Assembly (NCBI GenBank): GCA_963814315.1
Contig: CAWFCG010000003.1
Coordinates: 1,178,001 to 1,242,000, forward strand
Length of the DNA: 64,000 bases
Direction: 5' to 3'
From: JAFMJV01 sp963814315
Lineage (GTDB): Bacteria; Chloroflexota; Limnocylindria; Limnocylindrales; CSP1-4
Each line of letters starts with the position of its first letter. Position 1 is the stretch's first letter. This document shows positions 44,365 through 53,372 of this stretch, one piece after another. The position numbers and the translations under genes were made by a program. Under the pieces are notes generated by a model, which ran no database searches, was not told the DNA's origin, and worked only from the letters and a program-made list of their open reading frames with translations.

Positions 44365-45179
44365 CCTCGGGCGCTGGTTGGCGGTCGCGCACTGGCTGGC
44401 GGTCGCGTGTGGGCCTGATGACCGCACTGCTGGTGGCTCTGTCGTTCGCGAGTGGCTGCGCCGCCGAGCCAGCCGACAACCGCGAGCTCACCGTCTTTGC
44501 CGCGGCGTCCCTGCGTGACGTCTTCGCCGACCTTGGCGCGGCGTGGCTGAGCATCCATCCGGAGACGACCCTGACATTGGCGCACGATGCCTCCAACATC
44601 CTGGCCGCCCAGATCACCGAGGGCGCGCCGGCCGACGTCTTCGTGTCTGCCGATGTCGAACGGCCGGCTGAGCTCGATGAGGCGGGCTTGACCGCGGCAC
44701 CGCCGGTGCCCTTCGCGCGGAACCGGATCACACTGGTGGCGCCGCTCGACGACGGGCGCGTGCAGTCCCCGGGCGACCTTGCCACGCCGGGCATACGCAT
44801 CGTGGCGGCCGGCCTTGGTGTGCCCATCACCAGCTACGCAGACGCGGCGCTGGCCCAAGTCGCCTTGACGATGCCCGACCCTGACGCCTTCGCTGCAGCG
44901 GTCGCCGCCAACGTCGTCTCGCGCGAGGACAACGTGCGAGCTGCGCTGGCCAAGGTGGAGCTCGGCGAGGGCGATGCCGCGGTCGTCTACCGCACCGATG
45001 CGCTGAGCTCTGACCGTGTCCGCGAGATCCCTCTTCCCGAAACCGTCGATATCACCGCGGAGTACGCGGCGGTCCAGGTCAGCGATGGGCCCATGGCGGC
45101 CGAGTTCGTGACCTGGCTGGGCGGCCCAGAGGCGGCCGCCATCATCGAGGCCAACGGCTTCGAGGCCGTGCCCCGATGA
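44361..45179 (+). CDS. modA: Molybdate ABC transporter substrate-binding lipoprotein
   Basis: A 272-residue ModA. The signal peptide ends in a lipobox (LSFASGCAAEP, Cys near residue 34), so the protein is lipid-anchored. The mature part has LTVFAAASLRDVFADLG, APADVFVSADVE and GDAAVVYRTDAL. A TTG at 44361 overlaps the stop of the regulator; GTG 44407 and ATG 44416 are later alternatives. A WRSR-coding direct repeat lies just after the TTG. Confidence 0.9.
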   Translation: MTSGAGWRSRTGWRSRVGLMTALLVALSFASGCAAEPADNRELTVFAAASLRDVFADLGAAWLSIHPETTLTLAHDASNILAAQITEGAPADVFVSADVERPAELDEAGLTAAPPVPFARNRITLVAPLDDGRVQSPGDLATPGIRIVAAGLGVPITSYADAALAQVALTMPDPDAFAAAVAANVVSREDNVRAALAKVELGEGDAAVVYRTDALSSDRVREIPLPETVDITAEYAAVQVSDGPMAAEFVTWLGGPEAAAIIEANGFEAVPR

Positions 45180-46021
45180 GCAGTACGCCACTGACCCCGT
45201 CGGCACCGGCACGCCATCGGTCTTGGTCGCATCGCCCGTCGCTGTGGGTGGTGGTCCTCGCTATCATCGGGCTGGCCTTTCTCACGCTGCCGGTGGTGGC
45301 GCTGCTGTGGCGCACGGTCGAGTCCGGAGCGCTCATCTCCGCCCTCGCTGGCCGAGCCGTCCTCGACGCCCTGATCCTCAGCCTCAGCAGCACTGGCGTC
45401 AGCCTGCTGGTCGTGGTCGTGGTCGGCACGCCGCTGGCCTTCGTCCTGGCCCGCACCAGCTTCAAGGGCAAGCCGCTCGCCGAGGCCCTGGTCGACTTGC
45501 CCATCGTGCTGCCGCCATCGGTGGCCGGTTTGGCGCTGCTCTTCGCGTACGGTCGCAACGGTGTCGCCGGAGGCTCGCTGGAGGCGTTCGGCATCACTTT
45601 GCCGTTTACCACGTTGGCGGTCATCGTGGCGCAGATCTTCGTCGCCAGCCCCTTCTACATCCGGGCCGCGCGCGCCGGCTTTCGCGCCGTAGCGCCAGAG
45701 GTCGAGGAGGCGGCGCGTGTCGACGGGGCCTCCGAGAACGCCGTGTTGGGGCGCATCACGCTGCCACTGGCAGGTCCTGCACTGGGTGCCGGGCTGGTGC
45801 TGGCATGGGCGCGCGCGCTTGGCGAGTTCGGCGCCACCATCCTCTTCGCGGGCAACATCGGGGGGCGGACACAGACGCTGCCGCTGTTGGTATACAGCGA
45901 GTTCCAGGACAGTCTGGACGCCGCCATGGCCGCGGCGACCATCCTGGTGCTGGCTGCGCTGGGCGTGCTCATCGCCGTTCGCGTGATGCGCTGGCCGGCC
46001 GGTGCGAGTTGGTTCAGCTAG
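45176..46021 (+). CDS. modB: Molybdate ABC transporter permease
   Basis: A 281-residue permease with about six hydrophobic segments, the LPIVLPPSVAGLALLFAYG motif of ModB-type proteins, and the EAA loop (EVEEAARVDGASENAVLGRI). The end GEFGATILFAGNIGGRTQTLP is typical. It overlaps modA by 4 nt. No modC ATPase follows; the next gene is on the other strand. Confidence 0.9.
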   Translation: MSSTPLTPSAPARHRSWSHRPSLWVVVLAIIGLAFLTLPVVALLWRTVESGALISALAGRAVLDALILSLSSTGVSLLVVVVVGTPLAFVLARTSFKGKPLAEALVDLPIVLPPSVAGLALLFAYGRNGVAGGSLEAFGITLPFTTLAVIVAQIFVASPFYIRAARAGFRAVAPEVEEAARVDGASENAVLGRITLPLAGPALGAGLVLAWARALGEFGATILFAGNIGGRTQTLPLLVYSEFQDSLDAAMAAATILVLAALGVLIAVRVMRWPAGASWFS

Positions 46022-46036
46022 CCACCAAGACCTCAG

Positions 46037-46897
46037 CTAGCTGCCAAGACCGATGAGCATGACGCCCAGGATGGCCATGGCCACGCCGGTGACTCGCGGC
46101 CGGCTGAGCCGCTCGTGCAGGAAGAGGCGCGCCAGGATGGCGGTCACGACCGGATAGAGCGACGTCAGCACGATCACCACAGCCAGCTCGCCCTCAGCGC
46201 TCGCGAGCACGAAGAAGAGGTTGCCACCGAGGTCACCGCAGCCCGCCAGCACCCCCATCAGCAGCGCCGCCTTCCCCAACTTGATGCCTGGAAAGCGGCC
46301 CATCGGCTTCAGCATCAACGCCGTCGAGGTGATCGTCAGCACACCAGCCACCTTGACCATCACGAGCGGCCACCACACGTCCCCACCGGCCCCAGCTGAG
46401 GCGTCGATAAGCAGGAAGAAGCTGCCGAAGCCGATGCTGGCGCCGATGATAAGCAGCCACTCCCGAGCGCGGGAGCCGTGGTACGTGGGCATGACCGGTG
46501 TGCCCAGCCGTCGGTCAGGTAGCGAGATGAGCACCACCGCGCCGAGGGCGGCCGCCATCCCCAGCAGCGCCAACTGACTCACGCTGTCGCCGCGCAGCAA
46601 GGCGTACGCCGCCGGCCAGGCCGCGCCAAGCAGCGCCGTGAGCGGAGCCACCAGCCCCATCGTGCCCCGTGACAGGGCCAGGTAGAAGCACCCGAGTCCG
46701 AGCGTGCCCGCCGCGCCCGCCAGCGCACCCAGGACGAGCGCATCACCCGTCGGCGCTGGCTCGCCGCTGACGAGAAGCAACGAGCCAGCCACCAGGAGTC
46801 CGGCACCCTGGGCCAGGAAGACGGCCACGAAGTTGTTGGACAGCCGCGTGGCGATGCCGCCGGCGAAATCGCCGGATTCCCACGACAGCGCGGCCAC
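46037..46897 (-). CDS. EamA/DMT-family membrane protein
   Basis: A membrane protein of about 286 residues with roughly ten helices in two EamA repeats (the second ending LFLHERLSRPRVTGVAMAILG). GTG 46897 is used as start, but the frame upstream (LSVLAPALSLVA) continues the first helix without a standard start codon, so a CTG or other start near 46912-46924 is possible. It lies 26 nt after the SbcC-like gene. Confidence 0.78.
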   Translation of the reverse strand: MAALSWESGDFAGGIATRLSNNFVAVFLAQGAGLLVAGSLLLVSGEPAPTGDALVLGALAGAAGTLGLGCFYLALSRGTMGLVAPLTALLGAAWPAAYALLRGDSVSQLALLGMAAALGAVVLISLPDRRLGTPVMPTYHGSRAREWLLIIGASIGFGSFFLLIDASAGAGGDVWWPLVMVKVAGVLTITSTALMLKPMGRFPGIKLGKAALLMGVLAGCGDLGGNLFFVLASAEGELAVVIVLTSLYPVVTAILARLFLHERLSRPRVTGVAMAILGVMLIGLGS

Positions 46898-46923
46898 GAG
46901 GGACAGGGCTGGCGCCAGAACGC

Positions 46924-49527
46924 TCAGTCGGAGGCCTCATCCCGAGAGTCGCGCCTTAGGCCGAAGGGGTCCGCGATACCGGTGTCACGTTCAGCCTCGG
47001 TGGCGGCCTCCGCGGCGCGTCGAAGCGATTCCAGCGGATCGGGCTCGTTCGTCTCCGGGGCCCCGGCCGGGCGCGGTGGCACCCGCGCCGGCCGGGGCGA
47101 TGCGGGTACGGTCTCCGCGCTCATCGCTGGCTTGGCGACCTCCGCGCTTGGCGCCGGCTTGGACGCAGCTCCATCGGTGTCGCGGCGAGGGGCTACGGGG
47201 TCTGGATTGGGCCGTGGATCCGGTGCGAACCGCAAGGTCGGCGCAGGGGCATCCGGACGGATGGCAGCGGCGGCCGTCGTCGTGGCCGTCGTGGTCGTGG
47301 CCGCCGCCCGGTCGGCTGTCGCGGGCTTGGCTGTCGCGGGCTTGGCTGTCGCGGGCTTGGTCGGAGTCTGCCTGGGGAGAGCGAGCACACGCTCGCCGGT
47401 CGGCCCCGGAAGCACGACAAGCTCATCGGCCAGCTTGTCGAATCGATCGGAGCAGGTGAGATACAGCACCTGGAAGCCTTGCTCGGCGGCGAACTGCTTG
47501 ACCAGACGGACGGCACGTTCGCCACGCGTCGTATCGAAGGTGACGAAGGGGTCGTCGAGGATGAGGGGCGGTCGCCGATCCATGGTCACCAATCGCACCA
47601 AGCCCAGACGCGCGGTCAGGTAGAGCTGGTCCGCAGTGCCCTGTGAAAGCTGCCGTACGTCGACGAACTCGCCAGTCTCGGGCGCACGCACCCGGAAGGC
47701 GAGGCTGCGCTCATCGACCTCGATGTCTTCGTAGCGACCGTCGGTCAACCTGGCGATCATCGGCGCCATCCGCTCCTCGAGGAAGCGGGCGGCCGTCTTC
47801 AGTGTGGCCCGCTCAGCCGACTCGATGGCCGCAAGGGTGCCTTGGTACACCAGCACCCGACGCTCCAGCTCGACGTGGCGGTCACGCGCGGCGGCGAGTC
47901 GCTCGGCCAGACCAGCCACCACCTCCGCATCGACCTGGTTCGAATCCACACGGCCCTGCGCCTGGTCCTCCTCCGAGCGGGCGGCGTCGCGCGCTGGGAG
48001 CGTCTGCGCCACCAATCGCTGGACGCTGGCAAGGGCGGAGACCGGGTCGTTGGCCAGGCTGCCCATGGCCACGAGTGCATGGCTGGCACGTTCGGTCTCG
48101 CTGGCGGCCTCATCACGGGCCTCCACGAGGCGGCGCAGGTTGCTCTCCTTGACCCCCAGACCGTGCAACTCGCCTTCGATGCGCGCCAGTGCCTCCGTCT
48201 GCTTCTCCGTCGATGCCAGCAGTGCTTCGGCCGCCTCGACATCAGCCACGCCGATGCCCGCCAGCGTCGACTCGAGCTCGCGGCGCTTCCGGCGAAACTG
48301 CTCCTGCTGGGCACGGTCCACGTCGGCCCGCTGTATCGACGCCGTCTCCGCAAGTCGCATGGCGAGGCCGTACTGGCGCCGTCGTCCTGCCAGCCGCACG
48401 GCCTGGGCGAGACAGACGACGACGCAGACGACCAAGGCCAGCATGACGATGCCGCCGAGCAGACCGATAGCGCCGAGGAGGAATGATGCCAGCGCACTCA
48501 AAGCCACGAAGACGGCCGCCAAGGCCAGCCAACGCAGCGGCCGCGGCGGCGCCGTCGGGAGCTCGCTGCCGTCGGCATCGGTGGCATCGACGACGCTCAC
48601 CTCCGCTTCTAGCTCTGAGATCTCGAAGTCAAGGCCACGGGCGCGCGACGTGGCCGACCGCAGTTGCGCCAGCGGCATGGCCGTGGGCATGTGACCCCGG
48701 AGCAGTTCGCCCTCCTCGACGAGGCCCGCAGCACGCTTGAGCCGTTCGTACTGCTCAGCCGCCCGATCACGTCGCAACGCGAGTGCTTCGGCTCGTTGGG
48801 CTTCAGCCAGGTCGACCTGCTGTCGCCGCAGCTGGACCTCCAGCTCCTCCCGTCGCTCGTGCGCCGTCACCCATTGGGCGCGGTCGGATTCCAAGCGTGC
48901 CAGCGCGGCTTCGCCGTTCGCCAGCTCACCCTCAAGCATGGCGATCTCCTCGCGCACCACCTTGAGCAGACCGGGGCTACTGGGGCCCTCGATGCGATAG
49001 CGGCGCACAGCGGACTCCAGCATCTTCTTGGCCGTTGCCGTACCGCGGTCGGCGCCGCTCACCGCCTGCTGCAGGCGATCGTGCAGCTCAGGCTCGTCCC
49101 GGCCGACCCTGTCAAGCTCGCTGTGGCCGACGCAGGCGGTGGCCCGGAAGAACGCCTCACTTGGGATGCCGGTGATGTCGGCGAGCTTCTCAGCGATGAG
49201 GGCGCCGTCGGTGCCGGCGCGGCCGTCGATCGTCAGCTCACCCTCAGAGCGGGCACCACCGAAGCGCTTGACCAAGGTGCCAGCTTGACCCTCGAAGTCG
49301 AAATCGACGCGCACCTCTGGCGGCTCTGAGGCACCCCAGGCCCAGGCTCCGCGGACGTCCTCGCGCTCGTCGTCAGCCTGTCGGAACAGCACGAGCTCGA
49401 TCGCCTGGGCGATCGAAGACTTGCCCGCCTCGTTGGGGCCACGGATGACCGTCAGGCCCGCGGCTGGCTTGATATCGAGGGACGCGTGCGTCTTGAAGTG
49501 GGACAGTCGCAGTCGGGTGATGCGCAT
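46924..49527 (-). CDS. SbcC/YhaN-like AAA ATPase with a central membrane hairpin
   Basis: An 867-residue SMC-like protein. Walker A is GPNEAGKSSIA near residue 30. Coiled coil fills residues about 170-320 and 390-570, and the C-terminal ATPase half has LSQGTADQLYL and Walker B PPLILDDPF. Between the coils, residues about 330-380 are strongly hydrophobic, enough for two membrane spans, as in YhaN-type proteins. The last 150 residues are disordered, with a 15-bp repeat (GGCTGTCGCGGGCTT, three copies at 47314-47358) coding TAKPA. With the SbcD-like partner it probably forms a membrane-bound nuclease. Confidence 0.85.
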   Translation of the reverse strand: MRITRLRLSHFKTHASLDIKPAAGLTVIRGPNEAGKSSIAQAIELVLFRQADDEREDVRGAWAWGASEPPEVRVDFDFEGQAGTLVKRFGGARSEGELTIDGRAGTDGALIAEKLADITGIPSEAFFRATACVGHSELDRVGRDEPELHDRLQQAVSGADRGTATAKKMLESAVRRYRIEGPSSPGLLKVVREEIAMLEGELANGEAALARLESDRAQWVTAHERREELEVQLRRQQVDLAEAQRAEALALRRDRAAEQYERLKRAAGLVEEGELLRGHMPTAMPLAQLRSATSRARGLDFEISELEAEVSVVDATDADGSELPTAPPRPLRWLALAAVFVALSALASFLLGAIGLLGGIVMLALVVCVVVCLAQAVRLAGRRRQYGLAMRLAETASIQRADVDRAQQEQFRRKRRELESTLAGIGVADVEAAEALLASTEKQTEALARIEGELHGLGVKESNLRRLVEARDEAASETERASHALVAMGSLANDPVSALASVQRLVAQTLPARDAARSEEDQAQGRVDSNQVDAEVVAGLAERLAAARDRHVELERRVLVYQGTLAAIESAERATLKTAARFLEERMAPMIARLTDGRYEDIEVDERSLAFRVRAPETGEFVDVRQLSQGTADQLYLTARLGLVRLVTMDRRPPLILDDPFVTFDTTRGERAVRLVKQFAAEQGFQVLYLTCSDRFDKLADELVVLPGPTGERVLALPRQTPTKPATAKPATAKPATADRAAATTTTATTTAAAAIRPDAPAPTLRFAPDPRPNPDPVAPRRDTDGAASKPAPSAEVAKPAMSAETVPASPRPARVPPRPAGAPETNEPDPLESLRRAAEAATEAERDTGIADPFGLRRDSRDEASD

Positions 49528-49529
49528 GG

Positions 49530-50744
49530 CTACGGCAACGTCACGTGGTTGGGGTCGTCAAGCAGCAAGCGGCGCCCCAGGCGGAGGATCTGGCGGGCCT
49601 CGTCGGCTGCGTCCTTGTCTCCCTTCGCTTCTGCCGCACGCATGCGTGCCTCCAGGTCGGCCACGAATCGACCGGCGACCGTGTCGCTCGGCGCCTCTGG
49701 CCCGGCACTGAGCTCGGTGACCGAACGGTCTCGCACACGCACCTGCAGGAATGCTGGCGCCAGTGCCCGTTCGACCTCGTCGGTGTCGATCTCCAGGGTG
49801 TCGTGGGCGATGCCGTCGACGGTCGCCCGCAACACGAGATCCGGGTCGGCGAGCTCCGCCAGTCGCCGCACCAACTGCTCCTGGTCTTCCAGGCTGGAGG
49901 CATCGACCGACTCGGCCAGGAAGCCTGTTCGCCCCACGCGGATACGCTCGACATGCACGCTGCCCGCATGCATGGCATCGTGGGCGCCCCTGGCAACGCG
50001 GGCGCCGGCGGCGCCGTCCTCGAGTCGCACCAGGCAGACACTGCCCGCGCCATCCTGGTCCACCGCGACCGCTTCGGGCGCGCCCGCATAGGCCCACGTC
50101 GTGTCACCGGCACGTCCGCTCGAGTAGGCGTGCCAATGGCCCAGAGCCAGGTAGTCGAGACCGCTGGCTGCGATCTCAGCATCGCTGAAGAGGACGTCAT
50201 CGCTATCCACCTTGCCCGGGATCCGGCGCGAGCCGTGGATCATGCCCACCTTCCAGCTGGCGCGCTCGTCGGCGCGGACGTTGAAGCCATCGAGCGGGCT
50301 CCGGGGTGCCCGCTTGGTAGCGAAGACACGCCCGTAGACGATGAGGTCAAGCTCCTTGAGGAGCAGCTCGGGTCGCTCCGGCGTCAGCACCGTCAGCAAG
50401 TCGCTGCCATCGGGCAGGCCGGCCATACGGCGGAGGTCAAAGGCGCGATAGATGGAGCGGCTGTCGTAGACATCGTGGCTGCCCGGGATGATGACCACGC
50501 GGATACCCCGATCGGCCAGTCGTTTGAGCTCAGCCACGGCATCCTCCACCTGGCGGCGCGACTGGGCGTTGGAGTCGAAGAGGTCACCACAGATCAGGGC
50601 CGCGTCCACCTGGGCCTTCAGGCCCTCGTCGATGGCGCGCGAGAACGCGGCGAGCTGGCGCTCGCGCTGCTTGACCGCGACCGCCCCCATCTCGGCATGG
50701 CGAGCACCCAGGTGGACGTCAGCAAGGTGGAGCAACAGCGGCAT
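49530..50744 (-). CDS. SbcD/YhaO-like metallophosphoesterase (DNA repair exonuclease)
   Basis: A 404-residue protein. Phosphoesterase motifs are complete: LHLADVHLGA at residue 5, ICGDLFDS near residue 50, IPGSHDVYD near residue 80, and ALGHWHAYS near residue 195. It cuts DNA with the ATPase encoded 2 nt downstream. GGAGGAG precedes the ATG at 50744 by 10 nt. Confidence 0.9.
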   Translation of the reverse strand: MPLLLHLADVHLGARHAEMGAVAVKQRERQLAAFSRAIDEGLKAQVDAALICGDLFDSNAQSRRQVEDAVAELKRLADRGIRVVIIPGSHDVYDSRSIYRAFDLRRMAGLPDGSDLLTVLTPERPELLLKELDLIVYGRVFATKRAPRSPLDGFNVRADERASWKVGMIHGSRRIPGKVDSDDVLFSDAEIAASGLDYLALGHWHAYSSGRAGDTTWAYAGAPEAVAVDQDGAGSVCLVRLEDGAAGARVARGAHDAMHAGSVHVERIRVGRTGFLAESVDASSLEDQEQLVRRLAELADPDLVLRATVDGIAHDTLEIDTDEVERALAPAFLQVRVRDRSVTELSAGPEAPSDTVAGRFVADLEARMRAAEAKGDKDAADEARQILRLGRRLLLDDPNHVTLP

Positions 50745-51135
50745 GTGTGAGGTGCTCCTCCATCCCCGGGGCCCCGAGTCGCTGCATGGCAGGCGAGCGA
50801 CGGTCGGAGCGAGCGTGCTCATTGTGCCATCGGTCCGAGGCGGCATTCGCTGCTACCACGGTCCCTGTGGGTGGGGGTACTGACGTGCCGCTCACCGGTT
50901 GGGTGGCAGTCACGCAAGACACGTCAGACCTGCGTTGCTCATCGCTCCGTTGCCGGTTCCGCAGCCTCGGTGTACCCTGCTCCAGCATTCCGGTGCGCCC
51001 CACCAGAGCGGGACCTCGGGACAGAGCTGGCAGATACGGCGCCCGGCACTCCAGACGCCAACGTCCTCCTGTTTCGACCTGCCCGCAAGGGGTCAACCGA
51101 GACGCAGCTACAAGTCATCGCGCCCCAGGAGGTCA
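50745..51135. other. 391-bp divergent non-coding region
   Basis: No coding sequence is supported. It holds the SbcD ribosome-binding site on the minus strand and the promoter of the zinc-ribbon gene on the plus strand. Confidence 0.4.
50950..50978 (+). promoter_or_regulatory. Candidate sigma-70-type promoter for the zinc-ribbon gene
   Basis: TTGCCG (50950-50955), 17 nt, TACCCT (50973-50978). The start would be near 50985, giving a leader of about 150 nt. Confidence 0.45.
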
Positions 51136-51504
51136 ATGGTGTCGTACACGGATCGAACCGTCACATGTGTCGATTGCAGCGTGGAATTCATCCATTCCGC
51201 GGCCGACCAGGAGTTCTACGCGGAGAAGGGGTTCGTGTCCGATCCCAAGCGCTGCCCCAGCTGTCGGGCATCCCGACGGGCGATGCGCGATTCGAGCGGC
51301 TACGACTCACGCGACATCGGTGGACCTCGAGGCTATGAGCGTGGCGAGTACCGGTCGGCGCGCGAGTACTTCGCGGTCATCTGCTCCGAGTGCGGTAACG
51401 CTGCACAGGTGCCCTTCAAGCCACGCATGGACAAGCCGGTGTACTGCTCCGACTGCTTCCGCACCGTCCAGGCCAAGGCCACACCCGATACCGATACTGC
51501 CTGA
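51136..51504 (+). CDS. Zinc-ribbon protein of the CxxC-x17-CxxC type
   Basis: A 122-residue protein with two zinc ribbons. The first pairs CVDC (residue 11) with CPSC (residue 40). The second pairs CSEC with CSDC 17 residues later (AVICSECGNAAQVPFKP, then PVYCSDCFR). Proteins of this type are common in many phyla and are thought to bind nucleic acid or protein; the role is not known. AGGAGG lies 3 nt before the ATG. A hairpin follows the gene. Confidence 0.8.
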   Translation: MVSYTDRTVTCVDCSVEFIHSAADQEFYAEKGFVSDPKRCPSCRASRRAMRDSSGYDSRDIGGPRGYERGEYRSAREYFAVICSECGNAAQVPFKPRMDKPVYCSDCFRTVQAKATPDTDTA

Positions 51505-51524
51505 CCCCCTCCAGGCACTGGCAT

Positions 51525-51548
51525 GGCCGCTCCGGAGTCGGAGCGGCC
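51525..51548 (+). terminator. Stem-loop after the zinc-ribbon gene
   Basis: GGCCGCTCCG and CGGAGCGGCC form a perfect 10-bp stem with loop GAGT, followed by GTCCTGATTCTC, a weak T-containing tail. It starts 21 nt after the stop. Confidence 0.65.
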
Positions 51549-51556
51549 GTCCTGAT

Positions 51557-51576
51557 TCTCGGCCCCGGGGCCGAGA
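51557..51576. promoter_or_regulatory. 20-bp perfect palindrome, candidate operator of the aldehyde dehydrogenase gene
   Basis: TCTCGGCCCCGGGGCCGAGA is fully symmetric. It ends one base before TACACT (51578-51583), a likely -10 for the downstream gene, so a dimeric regulator bound here would sit between the promoter boxes. It could also be part of the terminator region. Confidence 0.45.
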
Positions 51577-51653
51577 GTACACTCGGGGATCAGACGCGTT
51601 CTGCCGTGACGGGACGGGACACGACCAGAACGAGGCCACAAGGGAGCACGACC

Positions 51654-53238
51654 ATGACCGCCAGCAGCGAGACGCCGCGTACGAAGATCACCTACGCCAC
51701 CCTGCGTGCCGACAATGAGGAGTTGCACGCCGCGTTCGAGGTCGGCCTGGCTGCTGCGCGCGGTCGCCTGGGTCATTCGCACGCCAACGTCATCGGTGGT
51801 CGGGAACGTGCCGGCGAGCGTGAGTCCGAGTTGCGCTCCCCCATCGACCGCGAGATCGTGGTGGGCCGGTTTGCCGACGCCACGCGCGCCGATGTGCGCG
51901 ATGCCATCGCCGCGGCGCGAGCGGCCCAGCCCGCCTGGAACGCCCTTGGCTGGGAGCGGCGCGTCGAGATCGATGATCGCCGCGGGCGAGCTCATCAGCG
52001 GCCGCCTCATGGAGTACGGGGCGCTGATGGCCATCGAGGTCGGCAAGAACCGCATGGAGGCACTCGGTGAGGTCGAAGAGAGCGCCGACCTGCTGCGCTA
52101 CTACGCCCGTATCGCCGTGGAGAACGAGTTCTACCGCAGGCCCATGGACAACCTGGGCGACCCTGCCACGCACACACGCTCGATACTGCGGCCGCATGGC
52201 GTCTTCGGCGTCATCGCGCCGTTCAACTTCCCCCTGGCACTGGCGGCGGGACCGGTCGCCGGCGCCCTCATCGCCGGCAATACCTGCGTGTTCAAACCGG
52301 CACGCTCGGGCGCCATGAGCGGCGTGATCCTGATGGAGGCACTGCGAGACGCCGGCATGCCTGATGGGGTCTGCAACCTGGTCATGGGACCCGGCGAGAC
52401 CGTTGGCGATGCGCTCGCCACGAGCGACGACATCGACGGCATCGTCTTCACCGGCTCATACGACGTCGGCATGAACCTACAGCGCAGCTTCGGCAAGGCC
52501 TATCCCCGACCCTGCATCGTGGAGATGGGCGGCAAGAACCCGGCCATCGTCATGCAGAGCGCCAACCTGGACAAGGCCGCCGAAGGCATCATGCGCTCGG
52601 CCTTCGGCTTCGGGGGTCAGAAGTGCTCGGCCAACAGCCGCGTCTACGTGGAGCGGCCGGTCCACGACGAGCTGGTGCGCAGGCTGGTGGAGCAGACCGA
52701 GCAGCTCTCCATCGGCGATCCGATCCAACGCGAGAACTGGCTCGGTCCGGTGACCGACCAGCGGGCCGTCGAACGCTTCACCCAAGCCGTAGCCGAAGCT
52801 CGGGCCGACGGTGCGGTGTACACCGGCGGCGAGGTGCTCACTGACGGCGACCTGGCGCGCGGTTGCTACGTGGAGCCCACCGTGGTGGGACAGCTGCCGG
52901 CCGACCATCGGCTCCTTCGCGACGAACTCTTCGTGCCCTTCACCGCGGTGCACCCGGTGGACTCGCTCGACGAGGCGCTGAACCTCTCCAACGCGTCCGT
53001 CTACGGCCTCACGGCTGGCATCTACAGCGAGGTCGAGGCGGAGGTCGAGAAGTTCCTCGAACAGATCCAGACCGGCGTCCTCTATGTCAACCGACGAGCC
53101 GGTGCCACCACCGGCGCCTGGCCGGGTGTCCAGCCCTTCGGCGGCTGGAAGGGTTCCGGCTCGACCGGCAAGGCGGCTCTCGGCCCCTACTACGTGGCCC
53201 AGTTCCTGCGCGAGCAATCGCACACCATCGTCGATTGA
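51654..53238 (+). CDS. Aldehyde dehydrogenase, P5C/glutamate-semialdehyde type, interrupted by a +1 frameshift
   Basis: The first frame (ATG 51654, AGGGAG upstream) reaches WNALGWERRVEI at 51971. The rest (MIAAGELISGRLMEYG onward) is one base later, so the G at 51972 is surplus. The repaired protein has about 527 residues. It has VIAPFNFPLALA, the catalytic Glu in CIVEMGGKNPA, the catalytic Cys in FGFGGQKCSANSRV, and the ending QPFGGWKGSGSTGK-LGPYY that recalls 1-pyrroline-5-carboxylate dehydrogenases. It would oxidise glutamate semialdehyde or a related aldehyde, fitting the aminotransferase next to it. Confidence 0.82.
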
Positions 53239-53312
53239 CGCCGCGGCACGCCGCCGAGCCGGTCCCATCCGTCGCAGCGTCCAGGCGTCGAGGCCAGAAG
53301 GCTCCGGGGACC

Positions 53313-53318
53313 TATACT
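53313..53318 (+). promoter_or_regulatory. Candidate -10 box before the aminotransferase
   Basis: TATACT, 54 nt before the ATG at 53373; GGAGGAG lies 3 nt before the ATG. No clear -35. Confidence 0.35.
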
Positions 53319-53372
53319 CGGTATCCACGGTGCATAGGCTTGATACACCGGAGTCCGTCGATGGAGGAGTAG

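Noticed and set aside
16840..51980. Programmed +1 frameshifting as a common explanation for the four split genes
   Set aside because: The four sites share no slippery codon, stop context or stimulator; only one (16848) is at a stop codon. Surplus bases are simpler.
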